Assembly: GCF_018614915.1 (NCBI RefSeq) | Contig: NZ_JAGGNU010000019.1 | Location: forward strand, 1-64,000 | Reading direction: 5' to 3' | Origin: Variovorax paradoxus | Lineage (GTDB): Bacteria; Pseudomonadota; Gammaproteobacteria; Burkholderiales; Burkholderiaceae_C | Length of the DNA stretch: 64,000 bases | Notes under the pieces: model-generated | The model's input: the letters and a program-made list of their open reading frames with translations, nothing else | Told to the model about the DNA's origin: nothing | The model's database searches: none | Position numbers and translations under genes: made by a program | Part shown: positions 16,602 to 25,133 of the stretch, one piece after another | How the letters are laid out: the number at the start of each line of letters is the position of its first letter | Numbering within the stretch: the first letter of the stretch is position 1

Positions 16602-17492
16602 TCAGTTGGTGGGCGCCCCGTACGATGCATCGACCAGCGGAACGCCGTACTCCTTGAGGATGGCCTGGATCTCGGACGCCTTGGACTCGATCAATCCCTC
16701 GACCTGCTGCTTCCACTCGCGTTCGCCGTAGCGCACGCCCATGGCCATCTGGTAGTCGAGGCGGATTCCCTTTTCGGACTTCAGCGGCACCACGACCAGG
16801 GCCGGGGTCTTGACGCGCCGCGCAAAGAAGCCGGCGATCGGGCCCCAGACCACCACGACGTCGAGCTTGCCCTCGGCCAGGTCCTTCTCGACGATCTCGC
16901 CCGGGTACTGCGCGGGATCGGCGCTCATGAGCTTGTACGGCACGCCCTGCTCGAGCAGCCCGTGGCGGTTCAGCCATTGCGAGGCCGGCGAGCGGTCGTA
17001 GATGCCGATGCGAAGCGATTTCAGCTTGGCCGGATCGAGCTTGAGGAAATCTTCCGCCGAGGCCACGTGGTCCATGCCCTTGCCCTTGGGAAAGACCAGC
17101 GCGTAGGTCGAGCGGTAGTAGGGCTTGGTGACCGACACCTCGTCGAGCCCGACCGGCACGCCCATCACGATATCGCAGGGATAGTCCTGCCCCGGCAACT
17201 TGAAACGCAGCGTGTTGCGGAAGAAGGCCAGGCGCTGTGGGAACGAGTAGTAGGTGACCGGGAGGCCCAGCGACTTGCCGAACAGCTCGGCGATGCGGTT
17301 CTCGATGCCCTCGCCCTTGGTGTTGGAGAAGGGCAGGTTGTTGGGGTCCTGGCAGACCCGCAGCGCCTTGCGCGGCGGCGTCTCCTGGGCCAGGGCCGGA
17401 AGCAGCGCGCAGCAGCATGCCGCGCCCAGGAGGCCCGCCCGCAGGCGAGCACCGTGGGCGAGGGCCATGGCGGCGAGCCGTCGGACCGTCAT
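16602..17492 (-). CDS. xoxJ: XoxJ/MxaJ periplasmic binding-protein-like factor
   Basis: This 296-residue protein has a signal peptide ending ALA-QE and an SBP_bac_3-like domain beginning ALRVCQDPNNLPFSNTKGEG. That N-P-F-SN motif is characteristic of quinoprotein-associated binding proteins (MxaJ/XoxJ). XoxJ is thought to bind and activate apo-XoxF in the periplasm, not to feed a transporter. It overlaps the cytochrome gene by 4 bases and follows xoxF-xoxG, the canonical xoxFGJ order. Confidence 0.9.
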   Translation of the reverse strand: MTVRRLAAMALAHGARLRAGLLGAACCCALLPALAQETPPRKALRVCQDPNNLPFSNTKGEGIENRIAELFGKSLGLPVTYYSFPQRLAFFRNTLRFKLPGQDYPCDIVMGVPVGLDEVSVTKPYYRSTYALVFPKGKGMDHVASAEDFLKLDPAKLKSLRIGIYDRSPASQWLNRHGLLEQGVPYKLMSADPAQYPGEIVEKDLAEGKLDVVVVWGPIAGFFARRVKTPALVVVPLKSEKGIRLDYQMAMGVRYGEREWKQQVEGLIESKASEIQAILKEYGVPLVDASYGAPTN

Positions 17493-17893
17493 TTGTTTTC
17501 TTCCACCCGGGCGCGCGTGATGGCGCCGTCGGAGCGGCCCTTGAGGTAGGCATAGAGCTGGTTGATGTTGTCCATCACCGCCGGGTTGTTGCCGAAGCTC
17601 TGCATGCCCTTGTCGAGGCGGCCGTCGCGCACCACCTTGACGAACTCGTCCTTCTTCATCGTCTTCAGGCTGTTGATCAGCGAAGGGCCGACCATGCCTT
17701 CCTGGTTCGGGCCGTGGCAGCGGTCGCAGGCGGCGGAGCGCCAGGTCCGGAATCCCTTCATCGTTTCGGGGTCCACCTTGTAGCCCTCGGTGACCTTGTA
17801 CGGTGCGGGATCGGTTGCGGCCACGGCGACGGTGCAGGCCACGCCGGCCAGGAGGAGAAGAGAAGGCAGCAACGCTGACGTACGGAATTTCAT
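17489..17893 (-). CDS. xoxG: XoxG-like c-type cytochrome
   Basis: This 134-residue protein has a signal peptide (cleavage near AVA-AT), one haem motif CDRCH (56-60) and a likely axial Met97 in DKGMQSFGNNP. As the cytochrome between xoxF and xoxJ, it should be the electron acceptor of the methanol dehydrogenase. It is shorter than many MxaG proteins, in line with single-haem XoxG types. It lies 95 bp after xoxF. Confidence 0.9.
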   Translation of the reverse strand: MKFRTSALLPSLLLLAGVACTVAVAATDPAPYKVTEGYKVDPETMKGFRTWRSAACDRCHGPNQEGMVGPSLINSLKTMKKDEFVKVVRDGRLDKGMQSFGNNPAVMDNINQLYAYLKGRSDGAITRARVEENK

Positions 17894-17988
17894 GGGTCCT
17901 GTGTCTCCGGTCTTGAAAGAAAGTAGAGGGGAGAGCGCTCCAGCGGAGTGCTCTCCCGGCCCGCATGGCGCGGGCGTGCGGTGCGGGT

Positions 17989-19818
17989 TCAGTTCTTCGG
18001 CAGCGCGAACACGGTCAGCGAACCGCCGAGCTCGGTGTACTGGCTCAACTCCTTGTAGCCGCCGACGGCGCCGAGGCCCTCGGTGCTCTTCTCGGGGTCG
18101 ATGCCTGCGGCCATGCCGATGCCGGCCCAGCCGCCGATGCCCGAGAACACGCCGATGTACTGCTTGCCCTTGTGCTCATAGGTGAACACGTTGCCGATGA
18201 TGCCCGAGGGCGTCTTGAACTTGAACAGCTCCTTGCTGATGTCCTTGGCATCGACGCACTTGAGGTAGCCCTCGAGCGTGCCGTAGCAGGAGATGCCGCC
18301 CGCGGTGTTCAGCGAGCCGCTCCAGACCGAGAACTTCTCGGACTTGCTCTGCACGATCTTGCCGGTGCCTGCGTCCCAGGTGATGAAGTTGCCCATGCCG
18401 CTGTGGCTGCCCGGCGTGGGATACATCGAGAGCGTGGCGCCCACGTAGGGCTGGCCGGCCGTGTACTCGACCTTGAACGGCTCGTAGTCCATGCAGACAT
18501 GATTGGTCGGCACGTAGAAGAGCTTGGTGTTGGGGTCGTAGGAGGCCGGTTGCTGGTCCTTGCTACCCAGCGCCGCCGGGCAGATGCCCTTGGTGTTGAC
18601 GTCGGGGCCGTTCTTCGCGGTCGAGTACTTGGCCACCACCTGCGGACGGCCGGTCTTCATGTCGACGTGCGTGGCCCAGTTCACCTTCGGGTCGAACTTC
18701 TCGGCCACCAGCAGCGCGCCGGTCACGCGGTCCAGCGTGTAGCCGAAGCCGTTGCGGTCGAAGTGCACCAATGCCTTGGTCGGCTTGCCCTTGACGTTGA
18801 TGTCCGCCAGGATCATTTCATTGATGCCGTCGAAGTCCCACTCGTCGTACGGCGTCATCTGGTAGACCCAGTTGACCTTGCCGGTGTCCACGTCGCGCGA
18901 CCAGATGCTCATCGACCACTTGTTGTCGCCGGGGCGCTGCGCGGGATTCCAGGTCGACGGGTTGCCGCTGCCGTAGTAGACCGCGTTGGTGGCCTTGTCG
19001 AAGCTGTACCAGCCCCAGGTGGTGCCGCCGCCAATCTTCCACTGGTCGCCCTGCCAGGTCTTCAGCGACGAGTCCTTGCCGACCGGCGCGAGCTTGCCGT
19101 CGGTCCAGGTCATGGTCTTGGCAGGGTCCATCAGCATCTCTTCATCCGGCCCGGTGCTGTAGCCCTTCCAGGCCAGCTTGCCGTCGCTGATGTTGTAGGC
19201 GGCGAGGAAGCCGCGCACGCCGAACTCGCCGCCGCTGATGCCCGTGATGACCTTGTCCTTGAAGACGTGGGGCGCGTTGGTGTTGGTGGAGCCGGCCTTC
19301 GGGTCGCCGTTCTTCACCGTCCACACCGGCTTGCCGGTCTTGGCGTCGAGCGCGACCAGGTTGGTGTCGGCCTGCTGCAGGAAGACCTTGCCTTCGGCAT
19401 AGGCCAGCCCGCGGTTCACCGTGTCGCAGCACATCACGGCGATCACCGCCTGGTCCTGCTTGGGCTCGTACTTCCAGAGGATCTTCTGGGTTTCGAGATC
19501 GACCGCGAACACCTTGTTCGGGAACGGCGAGTGCAGGTACATCGTGCCGTCGACCACCAGCGGCGAGCCCTCGTGGCCGCGCAGCACGCCGGTGGAGAAG
19601 GTCCACGCGACCTGCATCTTGCTCACGTTGCTCTTGTTGATCTGGTTCAACTTGCTGTAGCGCTGGTTGAACATGTCGCCCGCTTGCATGGCCCAGTTCT
19701 TCGAGTTCGCGATGTTTTTCTCTACGTCGGCATTGGCAAAAGCCAGGGCCGGAAGAGCCAGCATCGCGACACCGACATGCCGTACGAGACGGCCGACGAT
19801 CTGTCTGGAAAGCTTCAT
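17989..19818 (-). CDS. xoxF: Lanthanide-dependent methanol dehydrogenase XoxF
   Basis: This 609-residue quinoprotein has a signal peptide ([10 protein letters not shown]... LAFA-NA) and an eight-bladed PQQ propeller. It shows the vicinal disulfide Cys130-Cys131 in AVMCCDTV, Glu198 (GGEFGVRG) and Asn286 ([10 protein letters not shown]) as metal ligands, and catalytic Asp328. Asp330 follows at +2 (DEWDFDG). That second Asp is the marker of lanthanide-binding XoxF; calcium MxaF has Ala. It oxidises methanol (and possibly formaldehyde) in the periplasm and passes electrons to XoxG. An AGGAGA ribosome site lies 5 bases before the ATG. No small subunit gene mxaI is present, as expected for XoxF. 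Confidence 0.96.
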   Translation of the reverse strand: MKLSRQIVGRLVRHVGVAMLALPALAFANADVEKNIANSKNWAMQAGDMFNQRYSKLNQINKSNVSKMQVAWTFSTGVLRGHEGSPLVVDGTMYLHSPFPNKVFAVDLETQKILWKYEPKQDQAVIAVMCCDTVNRGLAYAEGKVFLQQADTNLVALDAKTGKPVWTVKNGDPKAGSTNTNAPHVFKDKVITGISGGEFGVRGFLAAYNISDGKLAWKGYSTGPDEEMLMDPAKTMTWTDGKLAPVGKDSSLKTWQGDQWKIGGGTTWGWYSFDKATNAVYYGSGNPSTWNPAQRPGDNKWSMSIWSRDVDTGKVNWVYQMTPYDEWDFDGINEMILADINVKGKPTKALVHFDRNGFGYTLDRVTGALLVAEKFDPKVNWATHVDMKTGRPQVVAKYSTAKNGPDVNTKGICPAALGSKDQQPASYDPNTKLFYVPTNHVCMDYEPFKVEYTAGQPYVGATLSMYPTPGSHSGMGNFITWDAGTGKIVQSKSEKFSVWSGSLNTAGGISCYGTLEGYLKCVDAKDISKELFKFKTPSGIIGNVFTYEHKGKQYIGVFSGIGGWAGIGMAAGIDPEKSTEGLGAVGGYKELSQYTELGGSLTVFALPKN

Positions 19819-20324
19819 ATATGTCTCCTCACATTTGACGGTGGGTATCGAACACGATCGGCAATCAGCCCTCGATCTTTCGATCGGTTTGACGAAGGCT
19901 GCCGACCGCAACATCCATGCCCGCCGGGATCGCGCGCGGTCGCCCTGCATGCCGCCCGGGCTTCGCTGCGAAGGGCGCGCGCGCCTCCCCGAGATGCTCG
20001 CTCCGGCGCGGCGCATTCGCGAGCCCTGCGAGGGCGATCGGACCTAGGGAAATCCCGAGCGGCGCGTGTCTCGCGAGCAAGCGCCTGTGGCGGATCGCAG
20101 CGCGCGTGCAAAGTCTGGCGCGTCCAAATTTGACGCAAAGTGTCTCGCAGCAAGTGCGCATGGCGGCCCTTCGGGCGGCGCGAAGGCGCTCGCGCACGCA
20201 AACGAGTAGGGACGGTCGCAGTGAAAACCCTCGTCATAGAGAGGCACAATTTTTGCGGTTGAATGGGACAGGACAGATACCTTTGTTGACACTCGGAACA
20301 GCTCGACGACTCCCTTCGGCCTCC
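19819..20324. promoter_or_regulatory. 506-bp divergent control region of xoxF and the transporter operon
   Basis: No gene is supported here. It must hold promoters for both directions. Visible structures: an imperfect 26-bp direct repeat (20067-20093 and 20141-20166), each beginning TGTCTCGC and ending TGGCGG; the heptamer GCAAAGT at 20108-20114 and 20135-20141; and an inverted repeat GCGTC-CAAATTT-GACGC at 20120-20136. CGATCGG is repeated at 19855 and 19881. A weak rightward promoter is possible (TTGCGG at 20253, 17 bp, GATACC at 20276). No strong sigma-70 promoter for xoxF was found, which suggests activator-dependent expression. Confidence 0.55.
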
Positions 20325-21038
<714 letters not shown>

Positions 21039-21080
21039 CAGGATCGAACCGGATCCGGAACAAAAAAATGGAGACATCGA

Positions 21081-22076
21081 ATGCCGCAAACTTCTTCTTC
21101 GTCCCTTGGCGCGCTGCTTCGCGCGGCCGCTAGCGCCCTGGCGCTGGCGGCCGCGAGCGGTACCGTGCTGGCGCAGGGCACTGCCTACGTCTCCAGCGAG
21201 AAAGACAGCGCGCTGACGGTGATCGACCTCGGGACGCTGGCGGTGAAGGGCACGATTCCCACCTGCAAGCGCGCCCGCCACCTGCAGCTCACGCCCGAGC
21301 GCCAGCTGATGGTGGCGTGCACCGATTCGAACCAGGCCGACCTGATCGATCCCGCCAGCGGCAAGTCGCTGCGGCGCATCGCGCTGGGCGACGAGCCCGA
21401 GGCCTTCGATCTCTCGCCCGACGGCAAGGTGATCTACGTCTCCAACGAGGACGCCGGCGAGGCCAGCTTCATCGACGCGGCCAGCGGCAAGAAGCTGCGC
21501 TCGGTGAAGGTCGGCGCGGAGCCGGAGGGCGTCAAGGTCAGCGCCGACGGCAAGATCCTGTACGTCACCTCGGAGGTCGCCAGCCTGGTCCACGTGATCG
21601 ACACGGCCAGCGGCAAGGTGCTGAAGAACATCCGGGTCGGCAAGCGGCCGCGGCGCATGGCGATCACGCCCGACGGCAAGGAGCTGTGGGTCACCAACGA
21701 GCTGGGCGCCAGCGTCAGCATCGTCTCGACCGCCACGCACGAGGTCATCGACACCCTGAAGTTCGAAGTCAAGGGCGCGCGCGCCGAGGACATCACGCCG
21801 GTGGGCATCCAGATCGCGAAGGACGGCAAGCGGGCCTTCGTGGGCCTGGGCCGCGCCAACCACGTCGCTTTCGTCGACGTGCCGAGCCGCAAGGTCAGCT
21901 CGCTGGTGCTGGTCGGCAAGCGTGCATGGAACGTCACGCTCGACAAGGCGCAGGCGCGGCTGTATGTGGTCAACGGGCTCTCCGACGACGTGACGGTGGT
22001 CGACGTCGCCGGCGCCAAGGCGATCAAGAGCGTTCCCGTCGGGCGCGTGCCCTATGGGCTCGTGATCGTGGAATGA
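21081..22076 (+). CDS. PQQ-catabolism-associated beta-propeller protein
   Basis: The 331-residue protein has a signal peptide (cleavage near VLA-QG) and seven YVTN-like repeats, for example YVSSEKDSALTVIDLGTL, IYVSNEDAGEASFIDAAS and LWVTNELGASVSIVS. Proteins of this family sit next to the transporter genes of PQQ alcohol dehydrogenase systems; LutG/PedA-type exported proteins are likely relatives. A GGAGA ribosome site precedes the ATG. It overlaps the next gene by ATGA. It probably acts in the periplasm, perhaps binding metal or a metal complex. Confidence 0.85.
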   Translation: MPQTSSSSLGALLRAAASALALAAASGTVLAQGTAYVSSEKDSALTVIDLGTLAVKGTIPTCKRARHLQLTPERQLMVACTDSNQADLIDPASGKSLRRIALGDEPEAFDLSPDGKVIYVSNEDAGEASFIDAASGKKLRSVKVGAEPEGVKVSADGKILYVTSEVASLVHVIDTASGKVLKNIRVGKRPRRMAITPDGKELWVTNELGASVSIVSTATHEVIDTLKFEVKGARAEDITPVGIQIAKDGKRAFVGLGRANHVAFVDVPSRKVSSLVLVGKRAWNVTLDKAQARLYVVNGLSDDVTVVDVAGAKAIKSVPVGRVPYGLVIVE

Positions 22077-23251
22077 GGCAGCGCGCACTGCGTTTCCGGC
22101 ATGCGGGTGCCTGGCTGGCGGCAGCGTTCATCGCGCCGGTGCCCGCTGCCGCGGCCGCCCTCAAGGCGACCGTGATCACGCTCGCGGACGATCCCCGCAT
22201 GGAGCGCTCGCGCCTCGAGCGCGCCTACCTGGGACATCCAGGCGGCCCGCTCGCCGACGGCCTGCAGGTGGCGCTCGACGAGGCCCAGTTCGAGCTGGAA
22301 GCGGCGGGCGTCGAAGTGGCCCTCGGCAGCGCCGAGGCCGCATCGGTCGAGGCCGCGCGCGCGGCCGCCGTCGCCGCCGAGAAGGGCGGTGCGGCGGTGC
22401 TGCTGACCGACCTGCCCGCCGAATGGACGCTGGCGGTGGCCGACGCCGTGAAGCTGCCGGTGCTGAACCTGAGCGATGCCTCCGACCGGCTGCGCCAGCA
22501 GGACTGCCGCGGCCGCCTGTTCCATCTGATCCCCAGCGAACGCATGCGCAGCGATGCGCTGGCGCAGACGCTGGTGTCGCGCAAATGGAGCAAGCTGCTG
22601 CTGCTGGTGGGCAGCAGCCCGCAGGACGCGACGCGCGCCGCCACGGCGCAGGCATCGATCAAGCGCTACGGGCTGCAGCTGGTGGGCAGCAAGCCCTTCA
22701 AGCTGTCGGCCGATCCGCGCGAGCGCGATCTCGCGAACCCGCTATTGCTGACGGCCGGCAGCAGCTACGACGCCGTGTGGGTGGTCGACAGCGACGGCGA
22801 ATTCGCCCGCACGCTGCCTTATCGCACCGTGCTGCCGCGGCCGGTGGTGGGCGACGGCGGCCTGGTGGCGCTGGCCTGGCACGCGCAGTTCGAGCGCTAC
22901 GGCGCGCCGCAGGTTTCCCGCCGCTTTGCCAAGGCCGCCAAGCGACCGATGACGGCGCAGGACTGGGCCGCTTGGATGGCCGGCAAGGCCTTGACGGCCG
23001 CGGCCATCGCCGTACCCAAGGGGCCGAATGCGGCATGGGCGCAGGCGCTCGCGAAGGCCTCGCTCGACGGTTCCAAGGGCACGGGCCTGAGCTTCCGGGC
23101 CTGGGACGGCCAGCTGCGCCAGCCCATGCTGCTGAGCGACGGGCAAGGCGTGATCTCGCAGGCACCTGCCGAAGGCATCCTGCATCCGCGCAACGTGCTG
23201 GACACGCTGGGCGCCGATGCGCCGGAGAAACTATGTCAGGCCGCACGTTGA
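22073..23251 (+). CDS. ABC transporter periplasmic binding protein (LutA/PedA-like)
   Basis: The 392-residue protein has a signal peptide (MRQRALRFRHAGAWLAAAFI, cut near AAA-LK) and a type-I periplasmic binding fold, as in branched-chain amino acid receptors. Markers are TVITLADDPRMERSRLERAY, AAVLLTDLPAEWTL and LLLLVGSSPQDATRA. It belongs to the group linked with PQQ alcohol dehydrogenase systems. It is coupled to the propeller gene by ATGA and overlaps the permease gene by 19 bases. Confidence 0.83.
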   Translation: MRQRALRFRHAGAWLAAAFIAPVPAAAAALKATVITLADDPRMERSRLERAYLGHPGGPLADGLQVALDEAQFELEAAGVEVALGSAEAASVEAARAAAVAAEKGGAAVLLTDLPAEWTLAVADAVKLPVLNLSDASDRLRQQDCRGRLFHLIPSERMRSDALAQTLVSRKWSKLLLLVGSSPQDATRAATAQASIKRYGLQLVGSKPFKLSADPRERDLANPLLLTAGSSYDAVWVVDSDGEFARTLPYRTVLPRPVVGDGGLVALAWHAQFERYGAPQVSRRFAKAAKRPMTAQDWAAWMAGKALTAAAIAVPKGPNAAWAQALAKASLDGSKGTGLSFRAWDGQLRQPMLLSDGQGVISQAPAEGILHPRNVLDTLGADAPEKLCQAAR

Positions 23252-24123
23252 AGACGCCGGAGGCCGCCGTGGACGGCGAGAGCGCGGCGCCGGCGGCGCG
23301 GCGCGGGCTGGGCCACGCGCTGCAGGCAATGCGCGCCATCGTGCTGCGCGAGCTCTTCAAGTTCTCGCAGCAGACCGGCCGACTGGTGTCGGCCCTGGTG
23401 CGCCCGCTGCTGTGGCTGGCGGTGTTCGCCGCCGGCTTCCGCAACGTCTTCGGCGTGGCCATCGTCGAGCCCTACGACACCTACATCCCCTACGACGTCT
23501 ACATCGTGCCGGGGCTGGTCGGCATGGTGCTGCTGTTCAACGGCATGCAGTCCTCGCTCGCGATGGTCTACGACCGCGAGATGGGCCTGATGCGCCTGCT
23601 GCTCACCGCGCCGCTGCCGCGGCCCTGGCTGTTGTTCTCCAAGCTGTGCGCCACCGCGCTGCTGTCGGTGCTGCAGGCGCTGGCCTTCGTGATCGTGGCC
23701 GCCCTGATCGGCACCGAGCTGCCGCTCCTGTCCCTGGCCGGCCTGCACGCGCTGCTGGCGCTGGTGGTGGGCGCGCTGATGCTGGGCGCGCTCGGGCTGC
23801 TGCTGTCGGTGCACATCAAGCAGCTCGAGAACTTCGCCGGCACGATGAACTTCGTCATCTTCCCCATGTACTTCCTGTCGACCGCGCTCTATCCGCTGTG
23901 GAAGCTGCAGGAATCGGGCGCCGAATGGGTGTACCAGCTGGCGCACTTCAATCCCTTCACGCATGCGGTGGAGTGGATCCGCTTCGCGCTCTACGGCAAG
24001 GACCCCGGCCTCGCGCCCTGGATCGTGCTCGGCTGCCTGGTGGTCTTCTTCGGCCTGGCCTGCTGGGGCTACGACCCGCAGCGCGGCTTCGGCGGCTTGA
24101 CGAAGCGGGGAGGTGGGACATGA
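23233..24123 (+). CDS. ABC transporter permease (ABC-2 type, LutF/PedC-like)
   Basis: The 296-residue permease has six hydrophobic segments, starting near ALVRPLLWLAVFAAGFRNVF and ending WIVLGCLVVFFGLACWGY, with the ABC-2 motif YDREMGLMRLLLTAPLPRPW. ABC-2 permeases often export, so the direction of transport is not certain from sequence. The genetics of Lut/Ped relatives point to lanthanide uptake. A GGAGAAA ribosome site lies within the end of the binding-protein gene. Confidence 0.85.
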   Translation: MSGRTLKTPEAAVDGESAAPAARRGLGHALQAMRAIVLRELFKFSQQTGRLVSALVRPLLWLAVFAAGFRNVFGVAIVEPYDTYIPYDVYIVPGLVGMVLLFNGMQSSLAMVYDREMGLMRLLLTAPLPRPWLLFSKLCATALLSVLQALAFVIVAALIGTELPLLSLAGLHALLALVVGALMLGALGLLLSVHIKQLENFAGTMNFVIFPMYFLSTALYPLWKLQESGAEWVYQLAHFNPFTHAVEWIRFALYGKDPGLAPWIVLGCLVVFFGLACWGYDPQRGFGGLTKRGGGT

Positions 24124-25121
24124 GCTTTCAACGCCGCTGCTGCGACCGGCGCCGGTGGCTGCGCGAGGCGGCCGCGCTGGCGCTCGGTGCGTCGCCGCTG
24201 GGCGCCGCGCTGGCTTCTTCTTCCGACCTCTTTCCTTCGCGCGCCCTGACCCTGTGGGTGCCCTGGCCGGCCGGTGGCGCGACCGACATCTCGCTGCGGC
24301 TCCTGGCCGAGCTGGCCTCGGTCTCGCTGGGCCAGCCGGTGCTGACGGAAAACCGCGGCGGCGCGGGCGGCACGCTGGCCATGCCGGTGCTGCAGCAGGC
24401 GCGGCCCGACGGCTACACCATCGCCCAGATGCCGCAGACGGTCTTTCGCGTGCCGCACACGCAAAAAGTGCTTTGGGACCCGATCCGCGACGTGACGCCG
24501 ATCCTCCAGGTTTCCAGCGTCACCTTCGGCGTGCTGGTGGCGGCCGGCAGTCCGGTGCGTTCGCTCGATGACATGTTCGCATTCGCGCGCGCGCATCCCG
24601 GCGAGCTGACCATCGCCACCAACGGCATTGGCACCACGCCGCACATGGTGCTCCAGGAGCTGTTCACCGCCCGCGGGCTGCGCTACATCCACGTGCCCTA
24701 CAAAGGCACGGCCGAGCAGTTGAACGCGATTGCCGGCGGGCAGGTGATGGCCGGCGTCAACTCCACCGGCTTCGGTCCGGCGGTCGACACGGGCACGCTG
24801 CGGCTGCTGGCGACCTTCGGCGCCGAGCGCTCCAAGCGCTGGCCCGAGGTGCCGGTGCTGCGCGAGCTCGGCTTCGACATCGTGGCCAAGTCGCCCTTCG
24901 GCCTGGCCGGTCCGCGCGGCCTGCCAACGGGCGTGGTCACGGTGCTGCACGACGCCTTCAAGAAGGCGATGTTCGATCCGCGCTTCAAGGACGAGCTCGC
25001 CAAGTACGACCAGGAAATCGACTACCTCGGGCCGGACGCCTACGCGCAGTCCTGCCGCGAGATCTTCGCGCAGGAGCGCGCCACCGTGGAAAAGCTGGGC
25101 CTCGCGCGCACCGGCAGTTGA
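24120..25121 (+). CDS. Bug/TctC-family periplasmic solute-binding protein
   Basis: The 333-residue protein has a twin-arginine-like N-terminus (CCDRRRWLREAAALALG) and the Bug family blocks LWVPWPAGGATDISLR, NRGGAGGTLAM and HVPYKGTAEQLNAIAGGQVMAG. Bug proteins bind small carboxylates or aromatic acids. It overlaps the permease by ATGA and precedes a TonB receptor by 12 bp, so it is transcribed with the Lut-like set. A Bug protein is not a standard member of that set; it might bind a metal-carrying carboxylate ligand. Confidence 0.85.
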   Translation: MSFQRRCCDRRRWLREAAALALGASPLGAALASSSDLFPSRALTLWVPWPAGGATDISLRLLAELASVSLGQPVLTENRGGAGGTLAMPVLQQARPDGYTIAQMPQTVFRVPHTQKVLWDPIRDVTPILQVSSVTFGVLVAAGSPVRSLDDMFAFARAHPGELTIATNGIGTTPHMVLQELFTARGLRYIHVPYKGTAEQLNAIAGGQVMAGVNSTGFGPAVDTGTLRLLATFGAERSKRWPEVPVLRELGFDIVAKSPFGLAGPRGLPTGVVTVLHDAFKKAMFDPRFKDELAKYDQEIDYLGPDAYAQSCREIFAQERATVEKLGLARTGS

Positions 25122-25133
25122 GGAGCTTCGCCG

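Noticed and set aside
17965-20133. A 722-codon open frame on the plus strand opposite xoxF
   Set aside because: The translated product is His/Val/Arg-rich without domain motifs, while the minus strand encodes an intact XoxF with signal peptide and catalytic residues.
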